This document shows positions 21,108 to 29,456 of a stretch of DNA of 64,000 nucleotides, piece by piece. Numbering within the stretch: the first letter of the stretch is position 1; each line of letters starts with the position of its first letter. This stretch comes from Stutzerimonas stutzeri. GTDB taxonomy: Bacteria > Pseudomonadota > Gammaproteobacteria > Pseudomonadales > Pseudomonadaceae. The translations under genes and the position numbers were made by a program. The DNA is taken from the NCBI RefSeq assembly GCF_000935215.1, contig NZ_JXXD01000011.1:1-64000 (forward strand). The letters run 5' to 3'. The notes below the pieces were generated by a model that worked only from the letters and a program-made list of their open reading frames with translations, was not told the DNA's origin and did not search any database.

Positions 21108-22028
21108 TTAAAGCGAGCCATCGGTACTCGTTCTCCGTCCGATAACAGCCAGCCCGTCTAAAGCCCGAAACCCTTGTTCTGTAACGCACCACGATTGCTG
21201 AGCGGCAAGATTTTCAGGCTGCACCAGTGACTCGAGGGTACAGCCTGACCACTTGGCGTTCTTCCAGGTTATGAAATGGAAATAGGGAAAATCTCGCGCA
21301 CCATCCCGGTTGTTGGTCAGCCGCCCATCGTTCCATATCCAGCAGTCGGGGAAATCGAAGCCACCGCTGAGCCAGGGAACCCGCGCATGCGGCGTACTGA
21401 ACGCCTCGTTAAATTCACTGCATCGACGCCACGGATTGAAGCGATCAGCCATCCGCCGAAGCGCCTCGGGCCAGTTTTTTCGCCGAATGAACAATCGGCT
21501 GAACGCCGCTTCGTCGAACGCGCGGTGCTCGGGATCTTCGAAACAAGCCTGCCAGCCGGGGACGCGCATGAACGCCTGGCGCATACGCTCGTTATTGCGC
21601 AGCAAACACAAATGGCCCGAAACGCGACGTGCGTGGGTAGACAGCAGATCGTATCGGGCGAGTCGCTCCTCGGAAAAATAGCCGCGCAACTGACCGTAGA
21701 CGAGATCGATATCGCTGAACCCCCAGAAGTCGAAGCCATCCAGATACTCGGCGTGGATATGCCCTAGCGCAGGCTTGATATCGCAGAGCTTGTAAGGATT
21801 GGTCGGCTTGAAGCATATGCCCAGACGCTCGCTGACCAATTGACAGTAGTCAGCAAACGAAATCGGTACGATCCGTACGTTATCCGGAAGGTCGTCTGGC
21901 GTTCCGCAATCGCTGAAAAAGAGCCAGTCTATATCGGCGTTCCGCTTGCAGGTCTGCAGGAAAAACGGCATCCAGAACGGCCATCGGCCGAAATAGGGAA
22001 TCAGCAAGCGAATACGTGATTGATTCAC
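21108..22028 (-). CDS. Putative glycosyltransferase-like protein of the LPS outer-core cluster (DUF6625-like)
   Basis: A 306-residue protein beginning IRLLIPYFGRWPFWMPFFLQ, with WLFFSDCG near residue 40, PTNPYKLCDIKPALG, then FWGFSDIDLVYG, a DxD-like motif expected of a GT-A nucleotide-sugar site, and LSGGFDFPDCWIWNDG later. This resembles a family common in polysaccharide loci. GTG at 22028 is the likely start: GGAGG lies about 8 nt upstream and GTGA overlaps the stop of the preceding gene. Function inferred from motif and neighbours only. Confidence 0.72.
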   Translation of the reverse strand: MNQSRIRLLIPYFGRWPFWMPFFLQTCKRNADIDWLFFSDCGTPDDLPDNVRIVPISFADYCQLVSERLGICFKPTNPYKLCDIKPALGHIHAEYLDGFDFWGFSDIDLVYGQLRGYFSEERLARYDLLSTHARRVSGHLCLLRNNERMRQAFMRVPGWQACFEDPEHRAFDEAAFSRLFIRRKNWPEALRRMADRFNPWRRCSEFNEAFSTPHARVPWLSGGFDFPDCWIWNDGRLTNNRDGARDFPYFHFITWKNAKWSGCTLESLVQPENLAAQQSWCVTEQGFRALDGLAVIGRRTSTDGSL

Positions 22029-22987
22029 TTCAGCCTCCAGTACAGACGCAGCCGATCCCACAGGCCCATCGGCGGGCGGTCCCGTAACGGCTTATCCAAC
22101 GCCAGGACGATACGCTGCCCGACACGCGAGAAGCTGTACTCCCGCTCCGCCAAGGCCCGACCCGCAGAAGCGATGCGCGCCGCCAGGTCGGGATCCGAAC
22201 GCAACATCGCCAGCTTGCTTCGCAGCTCATCGACACTGCGGTAAAGCACCAGGTTCTCCATATCGACGAAACCCAGCGCCTTGTTTTCCGCTTCGCCCTG
22301 ATCCCACGCCAGCAATACACAACCGCAGGCCATAGCCTCGAAGTTCTTGATCATGTATTCGCCCATACCGACGTCGGCACTGACGAAGAAGCGAATGCGG
22401 TTGAGGGTATTGCAATAATCTTCACCGGAATTGGTGCGTGTAACGACCAGATCCTCGACTTTTGCCAGCTCATCGAGTAACGCCTTGCGTTCGCTATAGG
22501 CGCCGCTTTTGGTGCTGCCCACGAAGGCCAGCTCAATATCTCGCGCCTGCCCCAGGTCGCACAGTAATGTCTGGTCGTAACCCTTAGGGACGAAGACTGC
22601 ATCGAAACCTTCCTGGCGAAGCCGCTCGCTGACCATGGAACCGGAGCTGATCACACGCACCCACGGCAAGCGGCGATAGTGTGCGCTGAACTTCCCGGTG
22701 TATTTGCAGGCGATGTAGTTCTGATAAGCGTCGTGCTCCAGTATCACCAGATTCGGCACACTGCGAATGAACCCAACTTGCCGAATCTCCTGCTTGAAGC
22801 GCACGAAGAACACAATGCGGTCATACCCCTGCGGGTTTACGCTCTCGGCGAAGTAGCGCTTCAAATTGGCCTGCTCTTCACGGCTCAGCCACCGAGTGTC
22901 GCATTCACAATTGTGCGCAATACTTTCATACAAGCGGTCAAGCATGACGCGCTGTTCTTTTTGCACAAGTAGCAGAACTTTCAGCAT
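22025..22987 (-). CDS. ssg: Cell-surface-sugar glycosyltransferase, Ssg-like
   Basis: A 320-residue GT-B-like protein starting MLKVLLLVQKEQRVMLDRLY. NLVILEHDAYQNYIACKYTGK, VFVPKGYDQ and IELAFVGSTKSGAYSERKALL match what I remember of Pseudomonas Ssg (PA5001), required for normal LPS and surface properties. The C-terminal FEAMACGCVLLAW is the usual GT4-type loop. ATG 22987 has GGAAGA about 8 nt upstream; ATG 23002 is an alternative. Overlaps the next gene by 4 nt. Confidence 0.72.
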   Translation of the reverse strand: MLKVLLLVQKEQRVMLDRLYESIAHNCECDTRWLSREEQANLKRYFAESVNPQGYDRIVFFVRFKQEIRQVGFIRSVPNLVILEHDAYQNYIACKYTGKFSAHYRRLPWVRVISSGSMVSERLRQEGFDAVFVPKGYDQTLLCDLGQARDIELAFVGSTKSGAYSERKALLDELAKVEDLVVTRTNSGEDYCNTLNRIRFFVSADVGMGEYMIKNFEAMACGCVLLAWDQGEAENKALGFVDMENLVLYRSVDELRSKLAMLRSDPDLAARIASAGRALAEREYSFSRVGQRIVLALDKPLRDRPPMGLWDRLRLYWRLK

Positions 22988-23005
22988 TGGACGGTCTTCC
23001 ATAAA

Positions 23006-23827
23006 TCAGCCAAGCGTACCGCCCTGCCGATACCGTAGTTTGTCGAACTGCGAGCGCAAACGCGCCATCGGCAGCACGAAACGACTCTCTCGACGACCCA
23101 TGGAATGCTTGGATGAGAACGTTTCCTCGACCAACTCCCCATTCAGTCGAACCCGGGATGCCCGCATATCAAGTGTGCGCACCAAAGCGCCAGCCTTGCC
23201 CAAGGAGAAACGCAGCAATCGCTCGGCATGCAGACTACGCTGCTCCTGCAGACAGAAAGGAATCATAAGCTCTGCACGACGACCGTAAGCGCCATAGACG
23301 TCACGACCGCAAACAGCAAAACGATCGTTCAGACCGTTCCACCACTGCCAATGGGGGATGTAGACCGCGCGGCGGTCTGATGTACAGGCGTTGAGCGCGA
23401 ACCTGGGCAGAGCATCGTGATAGTGCAGGTCGGGACGTACGAAAAGCACGACATCGGGATCGAGCCCATCGACCAGCGCGGTTACCGCATGCAGAGAGTT
23501 CAATTGATGGATCAGATTGGACAAAGACTTGAAATCGTCCCGCCATACATCTCCGTGTTTCTTGATCTCGTCGAAATCCCAGCGCTTCAGGCAGGCGCCA
23601 GCTTCCTCGATACGACCATCCATACGAGCGAAAGGCAGATAATTGGACTCGCCAATGAAACCGTTCTCCCCAGACCTCGGGTTATTGACCAGCTGGGGCT
23701 CGTATAGGTGGTAATAAGACCGCACCTGCGCATTTCTTGGCAGGTGCTGATAGATGTTCTGCTCAATAGACGGGAAGCAGATGGAACTGTTGCGAGGAAT
23801 TCCGAAAAATGCGACTGCTATTTTCAT
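23006..23827 (-). CDS. Hypothetical protein of the LPS outer-core cluster
   Basis: A 273-residue protein beginning MKIAVAFFGIPRNSSICFPSI. DPDVVLFVRPDLHYHDALPRF in the middle contains an RPD-L segment that could be a sugar-nucleotide site, as in some uncharacterised polysaccharide-locus glycosyltransferases. No signal peptide or membrane segment. Placed between wapH and ssg, where P. aeruginosa carries mig-14 and dnpA, so it looks like a lineage-specific insertion. No function can be assigned with confidence. Confidence 0.65.
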   Translation of the reverse strand: MKIAVAFFGIPRNSSICFPSIEQNIYQHLPRNAQVRSYYHLYEPQLVNNPRSGENGFIGESNYLPFARMDGRIEEAGACLKRWDFDEIKKHGDVWRDDFKSLSNLIHQLNSLHAVTALVDGLDPDVVLFVRPDLHYHDALPRFALNACTSDRRAVYIPHWQWWNGLNDRFAVCGRDVYGAYGRRAELMIPFCLQEQRSLHAERLLRFSLGKAGALVRTLDMRASRVRLNGELVEETFSSKHSMGRRESRFVLPMARLRSQFDKLRYRQGGTLG

Positions 23828-24006
23828 GCACTATTCAACGCGTAAATGCGCATGCTGCGCAGCGCTAGATCCATATCCGACGGCACGTTGCGGGCACGGT
23901 CGAAAATCTGGCTATACGCTGGCGATGTCAAAGAAGCATGGCGTTGCCTTCGAGTAACGTTCGATTGCTTGAATCCCCGGTTAACAGGCGTGCAATTGTT
24001 GATCAT
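23824..24006 (-). CDS. Candidate 60-residue small gene coupled to wapH
   Basis: An open frame (MINNCTPVNRGFKQSNV...) fills the gap between wapH and the 23006-23827 gene. Its ATG at 24006 overlaps the wapH stop as ATGA, and its TGA overlaps the next ATG the same way, the same coupling used elsewhere in this operon. The peptide is basic and Arg-rich at its N-terminal half and has no recognised domain. No good ribosome-binding site is seen, so it could also be a chance frame or a gene remnant. Confidence 0.4.
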   Translation of the reverse strand: MINNCTPVNRGFKQSNVTRRQRHASLTSPAYSQIFDRARNVPSDMDLALRSMRIYALNSA

Positions 24007-25121
24007 CCGTGAAAGAACCTTTTCGACAGAATCGCATTGAAATCACGCTGCGCACGTGCATCGGAAAAACGTTCGGTGAGACGCTCGAGAGTCGTGGCTG
24101 CCGGTCGAGCCGAACCAGCATCCGGTTGTGCCGCTGCCACCAACTCAGCGGCTAACGCATCGCTGTCCCCCAAATGAAATACCTTTCCGACGCCGTCCAC
24201 CACTTCACGCCCACCGCCACAATCGGTGCAGACCACCGGCACCCCTGCCGCCATGGCTTCAAGCAGCACCATGCCGAATGGCTCGTGGTCTGAGGTCAAG
24301 GCAAAGAGATCGAACGCTTTGAAGTAGCGTCTGCCGTGCTGCACCTGCCCGAGAAATCGCACCTGATCGGCGATGCCCAGGTCCTTGGCCAGTTGGCGAA
24401 GCGGCGCTTCCAATCGGCCGCTGCCCATGATTGCAAGCAGGCTGTCGGCGGGCAGTCGTGGCAATGCCTGGGCGAAACCTCGGATCAGGGTGGCCTGATC
24501 CTTGTCGGGGTGCAGGCGGCCGGCGTTGCCAACTACCCAGGCATCCGGAGGCAGCCGCAGCGCCGTACGGGCGTCGAGGCGGGAGACCTGCTCGGCCTGC
24601 ATGGCGGCGACGTCGATGCGATTGTAAAGGGTTTCGATACACGCGCTTTCCCAGCCGGGGAGATCAGCACGCATCTCGTCACGCACCGCATTGGAAACGC
24701 CGAGCAGCAGCAAGCGGGCACGAAAACGATTGACGAACCAGCGGCGCATGGGCCGGCTATAAACGCCAAAGGCATGATGCACGCCAATTACCGGCAGCCC
24801 GGTCGCCAGCAATGCGGTGTAGATTGGCTTGAACCGATGGGCGATGCAGAACCGATAATCTCGCTTGGCCACGATGCTGCGCAGCCGGCGCATGGCGCCG
24901 AGCTTGAGCCCACGAACATCCTTGCTGTCGTAGCCGAGAAAGATCACCTCATCCGAAGCCGAACCGCGAATGACCTCGTCGCTCGGCGACCCGGTCAGGT
25001 AGACGGTACAGATCTTATATGGCGTGCCTGTGAAAAGCGCGGCGTACTGACGTGCGCAATCGAGAAACGGGCCGTCATAGCCATGGCAGAACTGCAAAAC
25101 CCATGGATCGGACGCTGTCAT
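24003..25121 (-). CDS. wapH: LPS core glycosyltransferase WapH
   Basis: GT4-family enzyme of 372 residues that in P. aeruginosa (PA5004) adds an inner/outer-core sugar. It opens VLQFCHGYDGPFLDCARQYA, and the C-terminal half shows GNAGRLHPDKDQATLIRGFA and TSDHEPFGMVLLEAMAAGVP with the E-X7-E motif. ATG at 25121 overlaps the carbamoyltransferase stop as ATGA. The exact sugar cannot be read from sequence. Confidence 0.8.
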   Translation of the reverse strand: MTASDPWVLQFCHGYDGPFLDCARQYAALFTGTPYKICTVYLTGSPSDEVIRGSASDEVIFLGYDSKDVRGLKLGAMRRLRSIVAKRDYRFCIAHRFKPIYTALLATGLPVIGVHHAFGVYSRPMRRWFVNRFRARLLLLGVSNAVRDEMRADLPGWESACIETLYNRIDVAAMQAEQVSRLDARTALRLPPDAWVVGNAGRLHPDKDQATLIRGFAQALPRLPADSLLAIMGSGRLEAPLRQLAKDLGIADQVRFLGQVQHGRRYFKAFDLFALTSDHEPFGMVLLEAMAAGVPVVCTDCGGGREVVDGVGKVFHLGDSDALAAELVAAAQPDAGSARPAATTLERLTERFSDARAQRDFNAILSKRFFHG

Positions 25122-26860
25122 GCCAGCTTGTCGCCCTTCACAACCAATATATCTTCCATGATCAGGTACTGCAGATCCGACCCGTAGAACATATTCAACG
25201 CATCGGTCGGCGAGCAGATCATCGGCTCACCGCGGCGGTTGAGTGAAGTATTGAGCGAGACGCCGTTGCCGGTGAGCTTTTCCAGCTCCAGCATCAGGTC
25301 GTACCAGCGCGGATTGTGGCGGCGCTCAAGGACCTGGGCGCGGGAGGTACCGTCTTCGTGGACGACTTCGCCGACGCGCTCTTTCCAGCCCTCGTTGACC
25401 TCGAAGGTGAAGGTCATGAAGGGGCTGGGATGGTCGACCTTGAGCATCTGCTCGGCCACGGTATCAAGCATCGACGGGCAGAAGGGCCTCCAGCGCTCAC
25501 GAAACTTGATCTGTTCGTTGATGCGGTCGGCCACGCCCGGAATGCTCGGGCAGCCGATGATGGAACGGCCACCGAGTGCGCGCGGGCCGAATTCCATGCG
25601 GCCCTGGAACCAAGCAACCGGGTTGCCGTCGACCATGATCTTGGCGATGCGCTCAGGCACGTCATCGATTTTCTGCCAGACCGGCTTGCTCGGATGGCGC
25701 GTGCAGGCGGCGATAACGTCTTCGTTAGAGTAGGACGGGCCGAGATAAACGTGTTCCATCTTCTCCACCGGCACGCCGCGCTGGTGCGAGACGTAGGCGG
25801 CGGCGCCCACGGCAGTGCCGGCATCACCGGACGCTGGCTGAACGAACAGCTCCTTTACTTCATCGCGGGCGATGATTTTTTGGTTGAGTTTGACGTTCAG
25901 CGCGCAACCGCCGGCGAAGGCGATCTTGCCGGTCTGGCGGATGATATCGCCCAGGTAGTAGTCCATCATTTCCAGCGCCAGCTTCTCGAACAGCGCCTGC
26001 ATGCTGGCGGCGTAATGAATATAGGGGTCGTCAGCGATGTCGCCTTCGCGCTTGGGCCCGAGCCAGTCGATCAGCTTGGGCGAGAAGTAGTAGCCCTTGC
26101 CGTTTTCCTTGTAGCGACGGAAACCGATGACGTTGGCGTAGTCGGTGTTGATGGTCAGCTCGCCGTTCTCGAACTTCGCCAGGCGGGAGAAATCGTACTT
26201 GGCCGCATCGCCGTAAGGCGCCATGCCCATGACCTTGAACTCGCCATCGAGCATCTCGAAGCCAAGGTATTCGGTGATCGCGCCGTACAGGCCGCCCAGC
26301 GAATCCGGGTCGTAGAATTCCTTGATCTTGTGGATCTTGCCGTTCTCGCCCCAACCAAAGAAGGTGGTGGCGTACTCGCCCTTGCCGTCGATACCAAGGA
26401 TGGCGGTCTTCTCGGTGAAACCGGAGCAGTGGTAGGCGCTGGAAGCATGGGCCAGGTGGTGCTCGACCGGCTGCAGCTTGACCTTCTTCAGGTCGAAGCC
26501 GAGCTGCTGCAGGCACCACTGGATACGCTTCTTGTAGCGGTGGTAGCGGCGGTTGCCCATGAGGATGGCATCCAGCGCGCGATCCGGCGCATACCAGTAG
26601 CGCTTGGCGTAGTGCCAACGCGCCTTCTCGAAGATGCTGATAGGCGCGAAGGGAATCGCCACCACATCGACGTCGGACGGTTTGATACCGGCCTGCTCCA
26701 GGCAGAATTTGGCCGACTCGTAGGGCATGCGGTTCTTGGCATGCTTGTCGCGCACGAAGCGCTCTTCTTCAACGGCAGCGATCAGTTTGCCGTCGATATA
26801 CAGAGCGGCGGAAGGGTCATGACTGAGGGCGCCGGAAAGGCCGAGAATCGTCAATGCCAC
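25118..26860 (-). CDS. wapO: LPS core carbamoyltransferase (NodU/CmcH family)
   Basis: Transfers a carbamoyl group, in P. aeruginosa (PA5005) to the second heptose of the core. The 580-residue protein begins ILGLSGALSHDPSAALYIDG and has HHLAHASSAYHCSGF (the His-rich carbamoyladenylate site) near residue 133, AILGIDGKGEYATTFFGWGE, GGCALNVKLNQKI, and the C-terminal YrdC-like part with GRMEFGPRALGGRSI. The symbol wapO is used from memory of the P. aeruginosa naming. Confidence 0.9.
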   Translation of the reverse strand: MALTILGLSGALSHDPSAALYIDGKLIAAVEEERFVRDKHAKNRMPYESAKFCLEQAGIKPSDVDVVAIPFAPISIFEKARWHYAKRYWYAPDRALDAILMGNRRYHRYKKRIQWCLQQLGFDLKKVKLQPVEHHLAHASSAYHCSGFTEKTAILGIDGKGEYATTFFGWGENGKIHKIKEFYDPDSLGGLYGAITEYLGFEMLDGEFKVMGMAPYGDAAKYDFSRLAKFENGELTINTDYANVIGFRRYKENGKGYYFSPKLIDWLGPKREGDIADDPYIHYAASMQALFEKLALEMMDYYLGDIIRQTGKIAFAGGCALNVKLNQKIIARDEVKELFVQPASGDAGTAVGAAAYVSHQRGVPVEKMEHVYLGPSYSNEDVIAACTRHPSKPVWQKIDDVPERIAKIMVDGNPVAWFQGRMEFGPRALGGRSIIGCPSIPGVADRINEQIKFRERWRPFCPSMLDTVAEQMLKVDHPSPFMTFTFEVNEGWKERVGEVVHEDGTSRAQVLERRHNPRWYDLMLELEKLTGNGVSLNTSLNRRGEPMICSPTDALNMFYGSDLQYLIMEDILVVKGDKLA

Positions 26861-26880
26861 GGGAAAAGCCTCTTGAAAGC

Positions 26881-26970
26881 AGCTTCAAGCTACAAGCTTC
26901 AAGCAAACAGCGGTGATTGTTCCTGCCCCGTGGGGCTTTACTTGCAGCTTGAAGCTTGCCGCTTGAAGCT
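26881..26970. repeat. Long AGCTTCAAGC-type inverted repeat
   Basis: A 24-nt arm at 26881-26904 is matched by an inverted copy at 26947-26970 with two mismatches; each arm itself holds two AAGCTTCAAGC-like units. The right arm contains the stop codon of the tandem-kinase gene. A short GCCCCGTGGGGC stem sits in the loop. A partial relative lies at 33475-33506. Such elements can act as REP-like stems or terminators between the kinase gene and the carbamoyltransferase gene. Confidence 0.75.
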
Positions 26971-28390
26971 ACTTTTTGGGTATTCGTTCGTCCAACAGCC
27001 GATACAGCGCCGATTCGGCCGGCCAGTTGCGCAGGAACCGCGCACGGTCCTTGGCATAGGCACGGGCGAAGCTGGTGTCGCTGCCGTGTTGCTGAGCGGC
27101 GTCCAGGTCGATCAGCGACCAGCGTTCCTGCTCCCACAGCAGGTTAGTGCCCTTCATGTCGCCATGGCTGATGCGCTCGCGGCACAAGGCGCCGAACAGC
27201 TGATCCAGCGCCAACAACTCTGGCTCAGGCGGCGAGCTGGCGAGATATGGCTGAAAGCGGGTGATTATATCCTCGCCCGCGGCGTATTCGGTAATCAGAT
27301 AGCTGCGCCTGCGCAGACCCAGCCAACGCAACTCCAGCATGGCCAGCGGCCGGGGCGTGGCGATGCCAAGAAAATCCAGGCGATTTCCCTCGACCCAGCT
27401 GTGCCAGGCACGACTGGGCCGCCAGCAGCGACGCAGCCAGTGGCCCAGGCCCTTTATGTTGTAGCGCTTGATGACCAGCGGCCGGCCGGCTGTCTCGATC
27501 AGCGCCACGCTGGCACTGCCGCCCCGCTTCATTGCACGTCCCGACTCGAGCGCCATATCCGGCGCGTCCAGCAGACTCTCCAGTACAGTCGCCTCGCTGC
27601 GACGAACGATGCGTAGCTCACTCAGGCTGCGCCTTGCGCTGAACAGCGAGCAGTCGCGGCCAAGCTTGCCGAGATAGTCGCGCAGTCGCCAGCGACGTAC
27701 GCCTGCGATCTCCCGCAGCAGAGCCTCCAACGGCAGGGCATGCTCGCCGTTGACCAAGATGTAGTGCACCAGCAGTTCTTCGATGTACGGCTCCAGACCA
27801 GCCGGCAGCTGCGCGAAGAACACGCCGAGGTTAGCCAGTACCTTATCGCGTGCCAGCGGCTGGCCCGGAGTCTGCGCCTGAATGCCGCCGCCATCGATGA
27901 TGAAGAGATGGCCATCATGTCGCAGCAGATTGTCTAGGTGGAGATCATCCTGCCACAGGCCGCGCGCGTGTAGTTGCGCGATGGCGCCCAGTGCTTCCCC
28001 CAGCACCATCTGCTGGAGATCGGACAACGGCGGTTCGTGCTCCACTGCCCGCCAGGCCTGCTCCAGACTTTCGGCGCCGACCAGGAAGTCGAAGAGCAGC
28101 CAGCCACCCTGCCCGGCCTCGAAGCCCTCAGCGAGCAACGCCGGAGTGATCATGCCCTGCTCGGCCAATAAGCGAGCACCTTGGCGCTCGCGCTGAAAAT
28201 GGCGCTCGGCCTTAGCGCCGACCAGCAGCTTGGCCAGCACAGTACGCCCCTGCCATTCGGCCCGACCTACATATCGCTGCCCCGGCAGTACACGCAGCCA
28301 CTGCAGCATGCGCAGTTCGCCGGCCGGCAGCAGGAGTGTCAGAGGTAATGTTGGCGAGCGGCCGCCACGGGTGAGATCCGTCAGTACCAT
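26969..28390 (-). CDS. Tandem WaaP-like kinase-domain protein
   Basis: About 473 residues with two kinase-like catalytic loops. The first is LHARGLWQDDLHLDNLL with FIIDGGG near residues 140-170; the second is ERISHGDMKGTNLLW with LIDLDA near residues 430-450. Both resemble the WaaP/RIO-type LPS kinases, and the counterpart in P. aeruginosa is PA5006. Which sugar, if any, is phosphorylated is unknown. ATG at 28390 is preferred over an upstream GTG at 28408. It overlaps the remnant of wapQ by 10 nt. Confidence 0.8.
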   Translation of the reverse strand: MVLTDLTRGGRSPTLPLTLLLPAGELRMLQWLRVLPGQRYVGRAEWQGRTVLAKLLVGAKAERHFQRERQGARLLAEQGMITPALLAEGFEAGQGGWLLFDFLVGAESLEQAWRAVEHEPPLSDLQQMVLGEALGAIAQLHARGLWQDDLHLDNLLRHDGHLFIIDGGGIQAQTPGQPLARDKVLANLGVFFAQLPAGLEPYIEELLVHYILVNGEHALPLEALLREIAGVRRWRLRDYLGKLGRDCSLFSARRSLSELRIVRRSEATVLESLLDAPDMALESGRAMKRGGSASVALIETAGRPLVIKRYNIKGLGHWLRRCWRPSRAWHSWVEGNRLDFLGIATPRPLAMLELRWLGLRRRSYLITEYAAGEDIITRFQPYLASSPPEPELLALDQLFGALCRERISHGDMKGTNLLWEQERWSLIDLDAAQQHGSDTSFARAYAKDRARFLRNWPAESALYRLLDERIPKK

Positions 28391-28722
28391 ATGCTTGCCA
28401 TCCTGCACTGCTGGCGGCCGGCTATCATCTCCAGCCTGGGGTCGTTAGTCGCATCACTCCGACACCGCTGGATATTGCGAAATTCGCAAGCAACGGTCAG
28501 CTCGCCGAACGGATGGCGCAGGCTGTGGGTCAGGTAGTTGCTCTGTCGCTTCAGGTAATAGGCCGTATCGCCCAACTCCAGGCGAAACACGCTACTCCAG
28601 CCGCCGCGACCGGTATTGGGCATATCGACCGATTCGAGCTGCACGGCCCAGAGTGCATCGAAGCTGGCCAGGCCGTGCGCCTTGAGCAGGGGCCGATCAG
28701 CGACAGAAAAAAACTCGTTCAT
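28381..28722 (-). pseudogene. wapQ: Truncated LPS kinase WapQ (N-lobe only)
   Basis: The frame starts normally (ATGA overlap with wapP) and matches the N-terminal lobe of the PA5007-type kinase: NTGRGGWSSVFRLELGDTAYYLKRQ, then HPFGELTVACEFRNIQRC. After about 95 residues the similarity ends and only a short tail (to 113 residues) remains before the stop. The catalytic loop and the metal-binding Asp are missing, and no remnant fits before the next gene starts at 28390, so roughly the C-terminal half appears deleted. Symbol from P. aeruginosa gene order. Confidence 0.7.
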
Positions 28723-29456
28723 TCGCGCCCCTCGAAATACTCCAGCACCTGCGCGATCAGCGCTCGATCAGTCGGTATCAGCCGCCCACGCCGCTGGTAC
28801 TGCAGGTAGAAGCGCAGGCGCTGGGTGCGACTCAAATGGTACTTGGCCACCTTGTCCAGGCAGGCCAGATCCTTGATGATGCGCCGCCGCAGGAAAGGCC
28901 CCCACCAGAAGTTGCCCGAGGGGCAGTCGATCAGGAACAGCTCGCCGTCCTCATTGATCAGCAGGTTGCGCCATTTCAGGTCGTTGTGGGCGAAATGATG
29001 GTCATGCAGGGTGCGGGTGGCGTGCGCCAGTTGGCGACTGATACGCGCGACCCAGTGGGGATCGCCAAGACGGGGGTCGTTGTTCGTCGCCATTGCCGCC
29101 ATGTCGACGGTATTGGGCACCTCCAGCGTGATCAGCGCCCCGCGCAGGAATACGCCGCCGCGACGCTCCATGCCCCACGCCACCACCGGCGCGACAGGAA
29201 TACCCCAGCGCGCAAAGTGCCGCAGGTTCTGCCATTCGGCCTTGACCCGCGGCCGCCCGAGAAAGCGCCGCAGCCCTTTGCCGGCAGCCCAATAACGTTT
29301 GACGTAATAGCGCAAACCGCCGCATTCGACGCGAATCACTTCGGATAACGGATCGCGGGCAATCGCCTCGCCGGTCAGCGCGAACACCGTCGGCAGATCG
29401 GCGAACGCCGAGGCTGCCTCGACGGGCATGCCGGTCGCGAGCTGCCAGCCACTCAC
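28719..29456 (-). CDS. wapP: LPS core kinase WapP
   Basis: A 245-residue WaaP-like kinase of the inner-core cluster. A Gly-poor nucleotide-binding lobe with YYVKRYW (Lys) is followed by the catalytic loop FAHNDLKWRNLLI near residue 155 and LFLIDCPSG (metal-binding Asp) near residue 175. Likely phosphorylates a core heptose together with WaaP. Its start and stop overlap waaP and the wapQ remnant by 4 nt each, so the three are translationally coupled. Confidence 0.8.
   Translation of the reverse strand: MSGWQLATGMPVEAASAFADLPTVFALTGEAIARDPLSEVIRVECGGLRYYVKRYWAAGKGLRRFLGRPRVKAEWQNLRHFARWGIPVAPVVAWGMERRGGVFLRGALITLEVPNTVDMAAMATNNDPRLGDPHWVARISRQLAHATRTLHDHHFAHNDLKWRNLLINEDGELFLIDCPSGNFWWGPFLRRRIIKDLACLDKVAKYHLSRTQRLRFYLQYQRRGRLIPTDRALIAQVLEYFEGRE

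Noticed and set aside
25316..27616. 766-codon plus-strand frame opposite the carbamoyltransferase and tandem kinase
   Set aside because: Spans two well-supported genes and a repeat element; composition reflects antisense of high-GC coding DNA.
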